64,000 bases of DNA from NCBI GenBank assembly GCA_029204225.1, contig MU832016.1, forward strand, positions 27,355-91,354, written 5' to 3'. This document shows positions 54,640 through 64,000 of the stretch, piece after piece (the stretch's first letter is position 1; every line of letters starts with the position of its first letter). The notes beneath the pieces are model-generated. The model did not search any database. It was given only the letters and a program-made list of their open reading frames with translations, and was not told the origin of the DNA. The position numbers were made by a program, and so were the translations under genes. The stretch comes from Diphasiastrum complanatum (lineage: Eukaryota; Streptophyta; Lycopodiopsida; Lycopodiales; Lycopodiaceae).

Positions 54640-55275
54640 CCACTCACGACCAGAACACTGGAGCCAACTACAATAGGGAAAGTAAATGTAGATTTGTTAG
54701 ATCGCTACTGCCCTAAGGTAGATGGCACCAACTATGGTATCCCAACTTTAGACCTTCTTAGGCTTGAGCGGTTATTACAAAAGATATGTGATGGCCTATG
54801 CCACGTGTACTTACCAGATGACTGGCTTATTGAAAACCAACGTGGAGTGGACTTGGGACGAGACATGTGAGAAGACTTTTCAGGAGTTAAAAGTAGCTTT
54901 GGCTAATGCTCAAATATTGAAACCACCTATGTACGACAGGGAGTTCTTCATTTTAACGAGCACCACGGACATGTGCATAAACTATTGCCTGGCCCAGATT
55001 TGGGACAAAAAATATCACCCTATTATTTTTATAGGGAGAAAACTAAACAAAGCCGAACTTATTATAGTAAGGCTGAGAAAATTTGTTTGGGAATAGCTTA
55101 CGCTGCCACCAAACTAAGGCATTACCTATTGCATTGGAAAGTGACTTTCTTTACCAAGAGTACTGCAGTCACCTTGATGATGAATAAACTAGAACCTCTT
55201 GAGAGCTTAATGAAGTGGATGATCTCCCTTCAGGAGTTTGATTACACCCTCCAAAGCAAGCCGCCTAAACTATAG
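54640..55275 (+). pseudogene. Tat-like RT thumb and gypsy RNase H, degenerate
   Basis: SGYYKRYVMAYATCTYQ (RT thumb), WDETCEKTFQELKVALANA and PMYDREFFILTSTTDMCI, where the catalytic DAS is changed to TST, then HPIIFIGRKLNKAE. A frame change leads to GIAYAATKLRHYLLHWKV and SLMKWMISLQEFDY. The RT fingers and palm are missing between 54630 and 54760. This ordinary RNase H has lost its first catalytic Asp. Confidence 0.65.
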
Positions 55276-55279
55276 GGGT

Positions 55280-56675
55280 TAAACGATTGTATTTGTGAGC
55301 TGGGAGGGGTTACCGAGACAGACGATGAGTGGGAGACTGATCACTTAAGAGAACTTTTGAGGGTAGACGTTGACACAATTCCTGAGTGGTATACAGCTTT
55401 AGCAACCTACCTATCCACACTAGAGACACCCAGCAGTATGACGATTCCAAGAAAATGAAAGCTACGTCTACAAGCCCTAAAGTTCGCTTTAATAGGGGGC
55501 ACACTGTATAGACGACGTGTAGAAGGGTTGTATCAAAGATGCGTCACTCTTGAAGAAGCCAAATTTATACTAGAGGAGTGTCACAATTCTGCCTGTGGGG
55601 GCCACTTTGTCGGCCAACTCACAGGGCAAAAAATTCTGAGGGCGGGTTACTGGTGGCCGACACCCATTTACATGCCTGAGACTGCGACACCTGTCAACGA
55701 GTTGACAAGACGGATAACAGGGTGCGATCGTTAGTTTCAATACAGGCATGTCTCCCATTTGAAAAATGGGACATCAACTTCGTTGGCCCAATACACCCAG
55801 CTTCATCTAGCCGAAAATATTATATCATAGTGGCCACTGACTATTTCACAAAGTGGGCCGAGGCACGGGCTGTGGCCAAAGACAATGCAAAAGAAACCGC
55901 CTAGTTCTTACTAGAACAGGTAATAGGCCGGTTCGGTACATCCAGAGAACTCATCTCTGACAAGGGTACCCATTTCCTAAATAAAACTATCAAGGCTTTG
56001 ACCGATCAATTGATGATCAATTTCCAGAAAAGCACACCCTACCACCCGCAAGCCAATGGTCAGGCTGAAAGCACGAACAAACAACTAGTGGGTATTCTAA
56101 GGAAAACCGTATCAGACCGACAGAGGGATTGGAACAAAAAACTGTACTCGGCATTGTGGGCATATAATGCCACCTATAAGACCAGTACCAACCACATGCC
56201 CTTTTTTCTAGTGTATGGCCAAGAATGTGTACTGCCAATAGAAATAGCGCTCCTATCCTTGCGGTTTGCCATGAAGCACGACCTAAGAGAGAAAGAATCA
56301 ATACAACACCAACTGGACACTTTACAAGACCTAGACGAGCACCAAATAGTTGCCCTAAATCACCAAGAAACCCACAAAAGACGCATGAAGGAGATTCATG
56401 ATAGGAACATGCGCAATTACCAGTTCAGACAGGGGTAGTTAGTGTTGTTCTACGATGCTAGACACGAGCTGATGCCTCAAAAGTTGGGGCCACGCTGGAA
56501 CGATCCATATGTAATAGTGAGACTGTATGAAAATAACATAGTTAAGCTAGCCGAGTTGAACGGTGAAATTTTTCAACTTTTTAGGTATCAGAGTGAACGA
56601 CCTAGAAGCATCACGAATACTGGGAACACTCAGAGAATCAAAAGTAGCCCTAGTGACCTTGTACATATACGCTAA
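55280..56675 (+). pseudogene. Tat-like integrase
   Basis: HHCC finger: EECHNSACGGHFVGQLTGQK, with the downstream Cys pair shifted in frame (CDTCQ readable about 55681-55695). Core: FEKWDINFVGPIH (first Asp), YFTKWAEARAVAKDN, a stop, ELISDKGTHFLN (second Asp), YHPQANGQAESTNKQL (Glu). C-terminal: WAYNATYKTSTNHMPFFLVY, then GPRWNDPYVIVRLYEN (GPY module). All three catalytic residues are legible, but stops at 55902 and 56437 break the frame. No chromodomain. Confidence 0.8.
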
Positions 56676-56742
56676 ACTTAAGGGTGCGGAAAACCAAAAC
56701 AAAAATTCATAAAATCAAGAAAAATACAAAAAGATTATTGTT

Positions 56743-57275
56743 GTGATATGGAACTCACCCAAGAACTTGGGACATACGTTGAAGGTAGACGGAGCCTGCA
56801 GACATTCGAATAGAGAAGGTGCCATAGGAGCAGTATTGCAGAATCCCAATGGGACTGAACTAGCCAGTATAGGAGTCCTATTAGGGAAAGGATTCACGAA
56901 CAACACTGCCGAATACAAAGCCCTTCTAATCGGTTTACAAATGACCATGTGAGTTGCGCAAACTATAGGCAACCTCCAAATTATGGGGGATTCACAACTC
57001 CCAATCCGAGGTATGACTGGCGTATACTGACTCAAAAGCAGGATCTTACAGGCCTATGCAATTGCCATCAACGAATACACTAGAGAGTTTTCCCACATCG
57101 AATGGATGCATATTCCACGAGCACAGAACCAACATGCTGATAGTCTAACTGCGATAGCCTACAACCATGATCATTACTGGCAATGCGAGCCAGGTAGGGT
57201 AGTCATTTCGCCCATAACCATTGCTACAGAGCTATGGACAATCCTAAAAGCCCAAGCATGGTATGGAGTTCGGTG
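56743..57275 (+). pseudogene. Second RNase H (aRNH-like) downstream of the Tat integrase
   Basis: VDGACRHSNREGAIGAVLQN (catalytic Asp), NNTAEYKALLIGLQMTM (catalytic Glu in N.AEY.AL..GL), a stop, LQIMGDSQLPIRGM (catalytic Asp in DS.L), and HIPRAQNQHADSLTAIA (RA.N..AD.L). This is the archaeal-type RNase H fold that Tat-lineage plant elements carry besides the ordinary one. Here it lies after the integrase. Two in-frame stops inactivate it. Confidence 0.75.
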
Positions 57276-57460
57276 AAGTCTGATAAACCAAGTAGGTCTA
57301 GAGAATCCCTAACTCCTAGTACAATTATATCAGTTAATGAGCCATGAACTATCTAGAACTTGTTTTAGGTCACACCATAGTAGCATAACCCATGGGTTAA
57401 TGCACACAGCCTAAGTACATAGTAAAACCCTGCGCTAGCATGAACCTGATAGATACACAC

Positions 57461-57475
57461 GGAAGGGGAGAGGGG
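57461..57475 (+). promoter_or_regulatory. Tat-like polypurine tract
   Basis: GGAAGGGGAGAGGGG lies directly before TGTACAGC, which sets the 3' LTR start at 57476. Confidence 0.75.
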
Positions 57476-59685
57476 TGTACAGCTTAAAGAAAGAAGATGA
57501 ATAAATCGCATTTTTCCTTGCTTTGAGGTTTGAAATGGGTGTTTGATGAACGCTGGTTCGATAATGTTGGAAGGTAGTTCATGTCTCGTGGATGCATTAT
57601 TGTTTGTTGCAGTAAGCATGAAGTTGTTTCGGATTGAGGTTTTTGAGATTTGTTGTCCATTTTGTGTTGGAGAGGGTAAGAGCTTGTTGTTGGAGATGTG
57701 CTGCTAAGTTTTGGATGTTCGAGGATGGTTAATAGTGATCGAATTGGAAGTGATGCCCTGTCTGTGTCCTACGAGCCTACCTACGGTCTGTTACATATAC
57801 CCATCATTGTCTGGCATTGAAAAATCCGAATCTCGGCATGCCACAGCCTGCTACGGCCTCACAAAATTGTCTCAGAAAAAATCAGACTCTGAGAAGAAAA
57901 AATCAGAGCTGCTAGCCCTCGCTGGACCTGTTGCTGCATATCTACCTGCCTACTGATTTTTACTACTTGTGGCCTCCTACAGAGCCTGCAACTCACTCTG
58001 TGCAGCTTGCTTAACCTATCTACGACTATTACAGGCTGATACTGTCTATGACCTACCTACTGTCTACGACCTACCTGCTGACCCTGTGACCTACCTACAG
58101 GCCCTGCTACTGATCTGCCCTCTGTCTGCGGCCTACTACCTGTCTGCGGCCAACCAGGCCTGCCACATGGCCTGCGTCCTTGTATTAGCTGCCCACGGTC
58201 CTGCTTCAGCTGTCTGAGGCCTGTGCGACCTGTCTAAGGTCTGTGTGGCCTACCTACAACCTATCTGCGAGCTGTCGGTGACCTGTGCGACATGCCTGCC
58301 TGCTGAATTTTTGCGGTTTGTGGACTGGCTGCTGTTTTGTGATGCCCTATGGAGTTTTCCCATGATCTGTGGTTTAATTCTTTGATCTCGCTACATGTCC
58401 AAGTTTCGGCATATACGAGCAGTCCAAACGACTCTCTGAAGCACAAAGGCAAAGCTACCTCAGACCAAAAGCGGCATTCATGACTAGTACTTCAACGATT
58501 TTCGATCGCCTATATTCACACTGAGGTATGTGTTTACCTCACATCGATTTTTATTCTCGTGTTTACTTGTTTTCAATTGGAATGTGGGTGCTTGACGTTC
58601 GTACTTGCTTTCGCTCATTGAATGAATGATAGGATACTGAGAATGCATTGTGTAACTGTATGAGGACCTAATCATTTCAATAATTCCGCATTTGCCATGT
58701 TCCTATCGGGACCTAAATGATTGTGATCCTTTTCTTGAACAAGTAGACATTGAAATATCAGGTCTCTGCGTATTTGTGGGTTTACCGGTAGTATGAACTC
58801 AGAATCACTTGCTTGTAATGAGAATGTTGTTTGCTTGAGTTCAGTAATTGCAAGTACCTAACTAGTGAATGGATTGTCATAGAGTATCGGTCAACTGTGT
58901 ATTGTAGTGAATTGTTTTTTTGGCACAAATCCGAATTTAGTCCGAAATCATAATATTTTATAAGCATGCGGTATAAATTAATTAGAACGATGATTACCTA
59001 TGTCCAACTCGTTTAGTGAAAGTGTTAAGTAAATAACTTTGTTTCGTACTGATTTAGAATGTGTTGTACGGAGAGAACTGTAGGCTGGGTAGTTAACATC
59101 TTGTTGAGTTAGATTTTAAACAACTATATGGAATCGACAAGTTTTTGAAGTGTTTCTTACGTTTTTTCCATTATGAAGCGTGTTAATTGGACCCGACCTC
59201 TGTGAAACACCAGAGCGGGCCGTCCACCATCCATGGTTGAAAAACACCACCTTGGTTAAAGCGTCCGACGGTCGGCAAAAATACCGCCGCTTAGCAAACA
59301 AAGCGGTGCGTATAACTTGCACCCCACGAGCACATCATAGACAGTAAATCGGTTTCCAGTCCATGTAAGATCTTTACCAACTGTAAGCCGAATTCACTGG
59401 GGAAAGAGACATTAGCGATCAGAAGTTTTCCGGAACCATAATTATAGGAAGCTAGTGAATCATTGCACCAAAAGTACTAGCACCCCCTCCTTGCAACCGT
59501 ATCTCTGAGAACCTGGAAAACTCTCATCGGTTGGGGAGCACTGGGTAACAGAGGAAGCCCCCAGGATTGGATGTGGCAGGACCTTCGTTACTCATGTAGG
59601 GCATAGCCACCATCAGTAGTGGTGCCCCTTGACTTTTTTAGGACGTTTTGGCTAGACCAATCCCCTGCCAAAAATGGCCCTAACA
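57476..59685 (+). repeat. Tat-like 3' LTR, right copy, plus orientation (2.2 kb)
   Basis: Begins TGTACAGC after the polypurine tract and ends GGCCCTAACA; about 2,210 bp. It is the inverted partner of 50528-52730, with scattered substitutions and differences in the internal minisatellite. Right flank ACTTT; the corresponding outer flank of the left copy reads ATTCT in its own orientation, so the two LTR ends do not share a target duplication. Confidence 0.8.
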
Positions 59686-59966
59686 ACTTTGGTCCAAGAC
59701 CAATAAAGTGATATGGTTCAAGGTTGAGGCCCAACGTTTAGAAATATAGTCATCCAATGACTTTCTAAGACCTCTCTAGGTTCCATACCTCCATCCAAGG
59801 TATAGACACCTACCTGCCCTTATCCAAGGACACTAGTACCTTAATCTAAGACACTATCCTTAATACTAAGGGTATCTCTTATCCAAGGGTCACTTGCCAT
59901 TTAGCCCCCAACGCTAAATGGACCTGTAGGGGTTCGAAGTACTGCTAGTTACATAGGTATGTAACA
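59686..59966 (-). repeat. Chromovirus-B 3' LTR, first 281 bp
   Basis: The minus strand has the purine run TAGGGGGAAGGAA (59979-59967) followed by TGTTACATACCTATGTAAC. The LTR stops abruptly at 59686, next to the Tat-like LTR terminus, implying that the Tat element inserted into it or that recombination occurred there. Confidence 0.6.
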
Positions 59967-60009
59967 TTCCTTCCCCCTAGACTTAAATTTTTTCTTATAG
60001 GAAAAAATT

Positions 60010-60423
60010 TGGAAAATTCTTCTAGACATCAGCCTCCTTTTCCCAGGTATCCTCCTATTCTGATTTGTCCCTCCACCCGACTAAAAATTTCCGAAGCACT
60101 CTACTCCATAGAGTCCTCTGTCGGCTATTACCAATTGCCTCGGGTTCAGGTGGTCCACTCACAGACTCGTCATGAAGAAGTTCCACTAGATCTTCAACAG
60201 GGAGCAGGGTCTCTCCAACCCCTAACGAGGGTTTTAACTTACTAACATGGAAAACATAATGAATTCTAATGTTAGCTGGAAGGTCTAGTTTGTATGCGAC
60301 CTTGTTTATCACTTGGATAACCTTAAAAGGACTGCAATACCTAGGCGCCAACTTTGCACACTTACCAATTTTCAAGCCTCTAGAGTGACTAGGGACTCTC
60401 AAAAACACCCAGTCGTTGACCAC
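60010..60423 (-). pseudogene. Chromovirus-B integrase C-terminus and chromodomain
   Basis: VNDWVFLRVPSHSRGLKIG, KLAPRYCSPFKVIQVINKVA (GPY module, GP changed to CSP), IHYVFHVSKLKPSLG, then RVLRKFLVGWRDKSE. A TAG follows directly and the chromodomain goes on with EDTWEKEADV, so the chromodomain is cut by a nonsense codon. Confidence 0.75.
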
Positions 60424-60501
60424 GAATATCTTGTGCTTCCGAGATAGATCAACATAGTGCCTTGCCCTGTCTTGGGCACTTCTTATGCTATCTTTAGCCA
60501 G

Positions 60502-61190
60502 CTATAACATTTCTTGCATATCCGCAAGGAAATGCTGCGGCTTGCACTTGTAGATTTTCATGTCAACACTGATTGGTGATCGAGGTTGAAAACCATACAT
60601 AAGCATGAAAGGGTTGAATTCGGTCGTTGAATGTTTTGCACTGTTATATGCAAATTCCACCCGTGGAAGGTATTGTTCCCAATCAGACTGCTGATGGCCC
60701 ACATATGCTCGAAGCATATCCTCCATCGTCTGATTGGTCCTTTCCGTTTGACCATCTTATTTTGGATGATTTGTAGAACTCATACTTAAACTTGTTTCCA
60801 ACTTTTCAAATATCGCTTGCCAAAAATTCCTAGTGAATTTTGGGTCACAATCACTGACAATATCGCAAGGCAGCCTGTATAGTCGAAAAAGCTTCTCAAC
60901 AAACAGTTGAGCTAGTTTTGAAGCTTTCACCGTAGTTTTTGTTGGGATAAATTGAGCAAAACTTCGTAAGTCTGTCAACAATAACCCAAACCGAATCATG
61001 GCCCTTCCCTGTACGTGGAAGCCCGACCACAAAATCCATAGATATACTTTCCCGCTTTCCTATAGGAATATCTAAAGGATGTAATAGGCCACTAGGTTTT
61101 GGCCTCTCTGCTTTATTTATCTGGCACTTAGTACATCTAAGTACATAGGCCTCTACCTGACTTTTCATCTTAGGCCACCAAAATTGTTTT
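60502..61190 (-). pseudogene. Chromovirus-B integrase
   Basis: VEAYVLRCTKCQINKAERPK (finger Cys pair), SISMDFVVGLPRTGKGHDSV (first Asp), VIVDRLTKF, then in other frames FVEKLFRLYRLPCDIVSDCD (second Asp region; SDRD changed to SDCD), and VGHQQSDWEQYLPRVEFAYN with STTEFNPFMLMYGFQPRSP. The catalytic Glu region near 60760 (NGQTERTN in relatives) is readable only in part. Frameshifts near 60760 and 60900. Confidence 0.75.
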
Positions 61191-61452
61191 CAAACTAAGT
61201 CAAGTGTTCTTTGTATAACCGGATGTCCTACGCATGGACTACATGACACTCATGCAAGATTTGGGCCCTTATAGTGTCATTTTTCGGTACACATACCTTT
61301 CCTTTACGAAACAAAATCTTGTTTCGAATTAAAAAATTTATTTCAGTCTTTCCCTGATTCAAGGAATCTTGCAAACCTGAATTGAGCCCTGAAAGTACTT
61401 GTTGCCAATACTTCCCAAAATAAGGATTGGACTCATATAGTCCTTGAAGAGA

Positions 61453-62093
61453 CTAAAACAACCTCGGTTCTATAACAACAAAGCACAACTGATTAATAAC
61501 CGGTAACCTACTCAAAGCATCTGCTAGAGTATTTTGACTTCCTTTACAGTAACGTATAAAAAAGTCAAAGATTTGCATCAGCTCAGCCCATTTAGCTTGC
61601 CTCCCCTTTAAATCTGTAGCATCACAGAAATATCGAAGAGTCTGATGATCAGTCAAAACTTCAAATCTGGCTCCATATAAATAATGTTGCCAAATTTTCA
61701 AGGAATGGACAATTGCTAACAGTTCCTTCTCACAGGTACAATACCTAGACTGAGTAGGATTGAGTTTCTTGCTTTCATAAGCCACAAGATGTCCATCCTG
61801 CATCAGAACAGCTCCAATAGCATAATCACTGGCATCAGTCCTAACCACAAAAGCCTTATTAGGATCGCCAATGATTAGTATTGGCGCCGAAGTGACACTT
61901 TTCTTAAGCAACTCAAAACAATTATTCATATCCTCTGTCCACACCACTAGTGGTTTCTTAGCCCTCCGGCTTAGCTTCTTATAGCCTTTCAACGCCTGGG
62001 TAAGGGGAAATGTCAATCGAGCAAATTGGGAAATATGTTGACGGAAGAATCCAACAAACCCCAATAAAGACTTGATTTCCCGAACTGTGGTAT
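61453..62093 (-). pseudogene. Chromovirus-B RT connection and RNase H, open over 203 codons
   Basis: MGFVGFFRQHISQFARLTFP, KPLVVWTEDMNNCFELLKKS, FVVRTDASDYAIGAVLMQDG (catalytic D-A-S), YCTCEKELLAIVHSLKIWQH (catalytic Glu), FEVLTDHQTLRYF (TDH catalytic Asp), FFIRYCKGSQNTLADALSR (D-A-L-S-R). The RNase H motifs are complete. RT catalytic motifs would lie beyond 62093 and are absent. Confidence 0.85.
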
Positions 62094-62096
62094 TGT

Positions 62097-62405
62097 AAAT
62101 AATGATGAAACATTAGAACAATGTTGATGATCTGATTTCACATGTGTGGAGCCTGTTCCCACGTGTGAAAGGAAGTACTTTTCATACTTGTATATATCTA
62201 AATTGATTTTGTATCAATCTAGTTAGTGTGAACATGATATGACTAGTTTTTAGTCCAGTTGACTAGTCACCTAGTCAATTAGGCCTTTCATAGATCTTTT
62301 AAAATTCAGAAATCTTTGTGATTTTTAGAAGTGCATTCATTCTACAATGTCATCTATGGGTGGATATTTGTTGGAATCAAGTGAGAGACTCACTTCCACT
62401 CTCTT
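62097..62405 (+). pseudogene. Copia leader and first codons of gag
   Basis: At 62349 a plus-strand ATG gives MSSMGGYLLESSERLTS, closely related to the copia-A gag start (MGYAGAYLLEASERLNS). The upstream 250 bp is a similar leader. The frame is cut at about 62405. No LTR identified. Confidence 0.6.
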
Positions 62406-62745
62406 GAATATGCAAAAAACAAACCAATAACTTAGACTAGAAAACTCATTATAAGCACATAAGTAATAATTAAAATTTTCATCATAATTGTTTGAACACA
62501 ATTTTCCTTACGTACCTATTGGTCTACACCAATGGTTGCATTTCTCGCAAGAGTCCTACTAGTTGTTGGTGATTCATTTCAAATTTCTCACAATTTTCAT
62601 CTCTTGTCACAGACCTAATAACAAGCTCCTTTGCGACCTCCATTTGAATCTTCCTAGGGCCAGCATTACTATTAGTTGCAACTATAGTGTCAACCCAGCG
62701 TTTTGTTTCCTGCTAGTGCAAATTGAGAAGAACTTGTTTGTGGAA

Positions 62746-62747
<2 letters not shown>

Positions 62748-62836
<89 letters not shown>

Positions 62837-62850
62837 TGTGTTTGTGTGTG
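62748..62850. repeat. (GA)n microsatellite with (GT)n end
   Basis: GAGAGA runs with single-base interruptions, then GTGTGTGTTTGTGTGTG. Glu/Arg- and Ser/Leu-rich frames across it are artefacts. Confidence 0.9.
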
Positions 62851-62859
62851 TTTGTGAGA

Positions 62860-63700
62860 GTGAAAAAAGAGTGATATAGTTAATGCTTTTTGAATATGTC
62901 TTGTGGTTATTTGCAAGATTATTTGTAAATAGAAGTAGTTCTCACTTTTACTTGTCGTGCTAGCATCTCCAAGGCTCCTAGGACCGAGCCCTATTCCCCT
63001 TGCTACATACAACTTAGAGAAGGTGGATCAACCCTTCTTCTTCTGGACAACATCATGGTATTATAACATAGTCAAAATTTAGCTTAAGATTTGGATTTAC
63101 AAGCTTTAATCCTACAAATAGGGTTTGAAGGTGGGTGAGGAAAAGTCTCTACAACCTTGTCCTTGGAGAGGATGCCTAAAGGTGAACAAAAGTTGAGGGA
63201 AATTTAAGAAAACTTGTAAGACGGAATTAGCACCAAAAATCTGTCAAAAAATCTCTATTTTCTAACAAGCGAGAAAAAAAAACCCATAAAGGCCTGTTTT
63301 TTGGTCTTTTTGGAAGCCAAAAAAAAAAAATTCCAGGCATTTCCTGCTGGACATCTGCACCCCGGGGGGGCTGTGCCCCTTGGCTGCTGCCTTCATAAGG
63401 ATGTGAGAAAGGGGAGGGAAAACATACTCCCCTTTCCTCATGATTAAGTCCTTATCCAAAGTACAAATACTTTGCAAAGTTATAAAAAAAAAACTTTTTC
63501 AAAGTTGTTAAATGTTATAAGTTTATAAGCTTGAGTTTAAAGTTTGCAAAAGCTTAAGAGACTTTCTAAGCTAATAAAACTTAGAAAAAGCTTGTAAATC
63601 AATCTTAAGTAAGCTTATAACAATATGGCAAATTAATTTATGAATAAAGGAAAGAAGGGAGTGGGTGGAGGATGTACTCCCACAAGCTGTACCCGAAATT
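62860..63700. other. No gene seen
   Basis: AT-rich with a C/G-run (CCCCGGGGGGG) near 63361. TGGTATTATAACATAG at 63056 weakly resembles a copia primer site. Confidence 0.3.
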
Positions 63701-63711
63701 ATTCAGTCTTT

Positions 63712-64000
63712 ATGTGGATTGGGAGCGAAACCTTGCAGAATATTTTTGCGGAGATTCGACATAATTTGCAAGATAGAAGGAAGTCATTCGTTATAAGCAA
63801 TTTTGTACATATACATTTGGCAGTTTGGTACCTTTGCGACGAGACTTATTTTTTGTTCAAAAATCTTTATGTTAACAAGCAATTAATTAGATTTTCAGCT
63901 CGTTACTGTAAAGAAAATCCACTTCTACGTAGTGATTCAGATGAAGATACCAAGTTAACCCAAGAGCTGTTCGATGGAACATTGCTCTCGGCTAAGTTAA
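63712..64000 (+). CDS. Partial ORF running off the right edge, unknown
   Basis: From ATG 63712 the frame stays open for 96 codons to the window end: MWIGSETLQNIFAEIRHNLQ, then FVHIHLAVWYLCDETYF and NPLLRSDSDEDTKLTQELFD. It is also open for at least ten codons upstream. Hydrophobic and charged residues alternate plausibly and the stretch is less AT-rich than its surroundings. No domain recognised. A competing frame (EDVLPQAVPEIIQSLCGLGA) is open for about 45 codons over the first part. Confidence 0.35.
   Translation, partial: MWIGSETLQNIFAEIRHNLQDRRKSFVISNFVHIHLAVWYLCDETYFLFKNLYVNKQLIRFSARYCKENPLLRSDSDEDTKLTQELFDGTLLSAKL

Larger units (their letters stand above)
59686..62093 (-). mobile_element. 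Chromovirus-B: Ty3/gypsy element with chromodomain, minus strand
   Basis: Reading down: RT end and RNase H (62093-61453), integrase (61168-60502), chromodomain (60423-60010), polypurine tract and 281 bp of 3' LTR, which is cut at the end of the Tat-like LTR. RT palm and gag are missing beyond 62093, where unrelated sequence begins. Confidence 0.8.

Noticed and set aside
62563-63012. Glu/Arg-rich and Ser/Leu-rich ORFs of about 100 aa
   Set aside because: Created by the (GA)n tract; the flanking residues have no motif.

Overview
This is nuclear DNA from a land plant with a large, repeat-rich genome. The evidence is plant-type Ty1/copia and Ty3/gypsy retrotransposons with initiator-Met-tRNA primer sites (TGGTATCAGAGC), and two intron-containing genes of the plant RGG / HABP4-SERBP1 RNA-binding family. 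The density of old, nested, frameshifted elements fits a gymnosperm or fern better than a compact angiosperm. That is an inference; nothing here fixes the species. Apart from the two RGG genes, almost everything is mobile-element sequence, mostly broken.

Layout. 0-1.7 kb: minus-strand remnant of a gene with a SET-like domain, a 30-bp coding minisatellite and a CxC-x2-C motif; a related remnant lies at 28.1-29.0 kb. 2.0-4.6 kb: AT-rich diffuse repeats with a copia gag scrap. 4.75-5.37 kb: four (CT)n(CA)n blocks, followed by a 72-aa ORF. 5.7-9.9 kb: a young, non-autonomous copia element (copia-A) whose 5' LTR is truncated. 9.9-13.0 kb: minus-strand copia-B with primer site and LTR. 14-17.7 kb: decayed gypsy-A. 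18.2-19.5 kb: unassigned coding-like remnants.

20.0-22.9 kb: RGG gene A, plus strand, 7 exons, 411 aa, with CCAAT/TATA boxes and an upstream ORF. 23.96-24.61 kb: a non-autonomous DNA transposon with terminal inverted repeats and an exact 8-bp target duplication. 25.1-27.9 kb: minus-strand LINE interrupted by a chromovirus fragment. 29.7-32.0 kb: copia RNase H scrap, a solo-like LTR matching copia-B in the opposite orientation, and a broken gene of the GHTH / DUF7869-like transposase family. 34.1-35.8 kb: copia-C with a tandemly multiplied gag segment.

37.3-39.8 kb: RGG gene B, minus strand, 7 exons, 412 aa, tail-to-tail with gene A and keeping exon sizes and a related upstream ORF. 41.5-41.8 kb: palindromes. 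42.4-44.3 kb: copia-D 3' end with GGCGCC-rich minisatellites. 45.5-47.6 kb: copia-E. 48.7-59.7 kb: a Tat-like gypsy family present as two LTRs in inverted orientation around gag-RNaseH-integrase-second RNase H. 59.7-62.1 kb: minus-strand chromovirus-B. 62.1-62.4 kb: copia gag scrap. 62.7 kb: (GA)n. 63.7 kb to the end: an open reading frame running off the window.

The two RGG proteins are the only genes likely to work for the host. They are predicted RNA-binding, ribosome-associated proteins with a Stm1-like N terminus, RGG boxes and an HABP4-type core. The rest records nested insertion, recombination, inversion and decay. No bacterial, organellar, rRNA, tRNA or CRISPR feature was seen.
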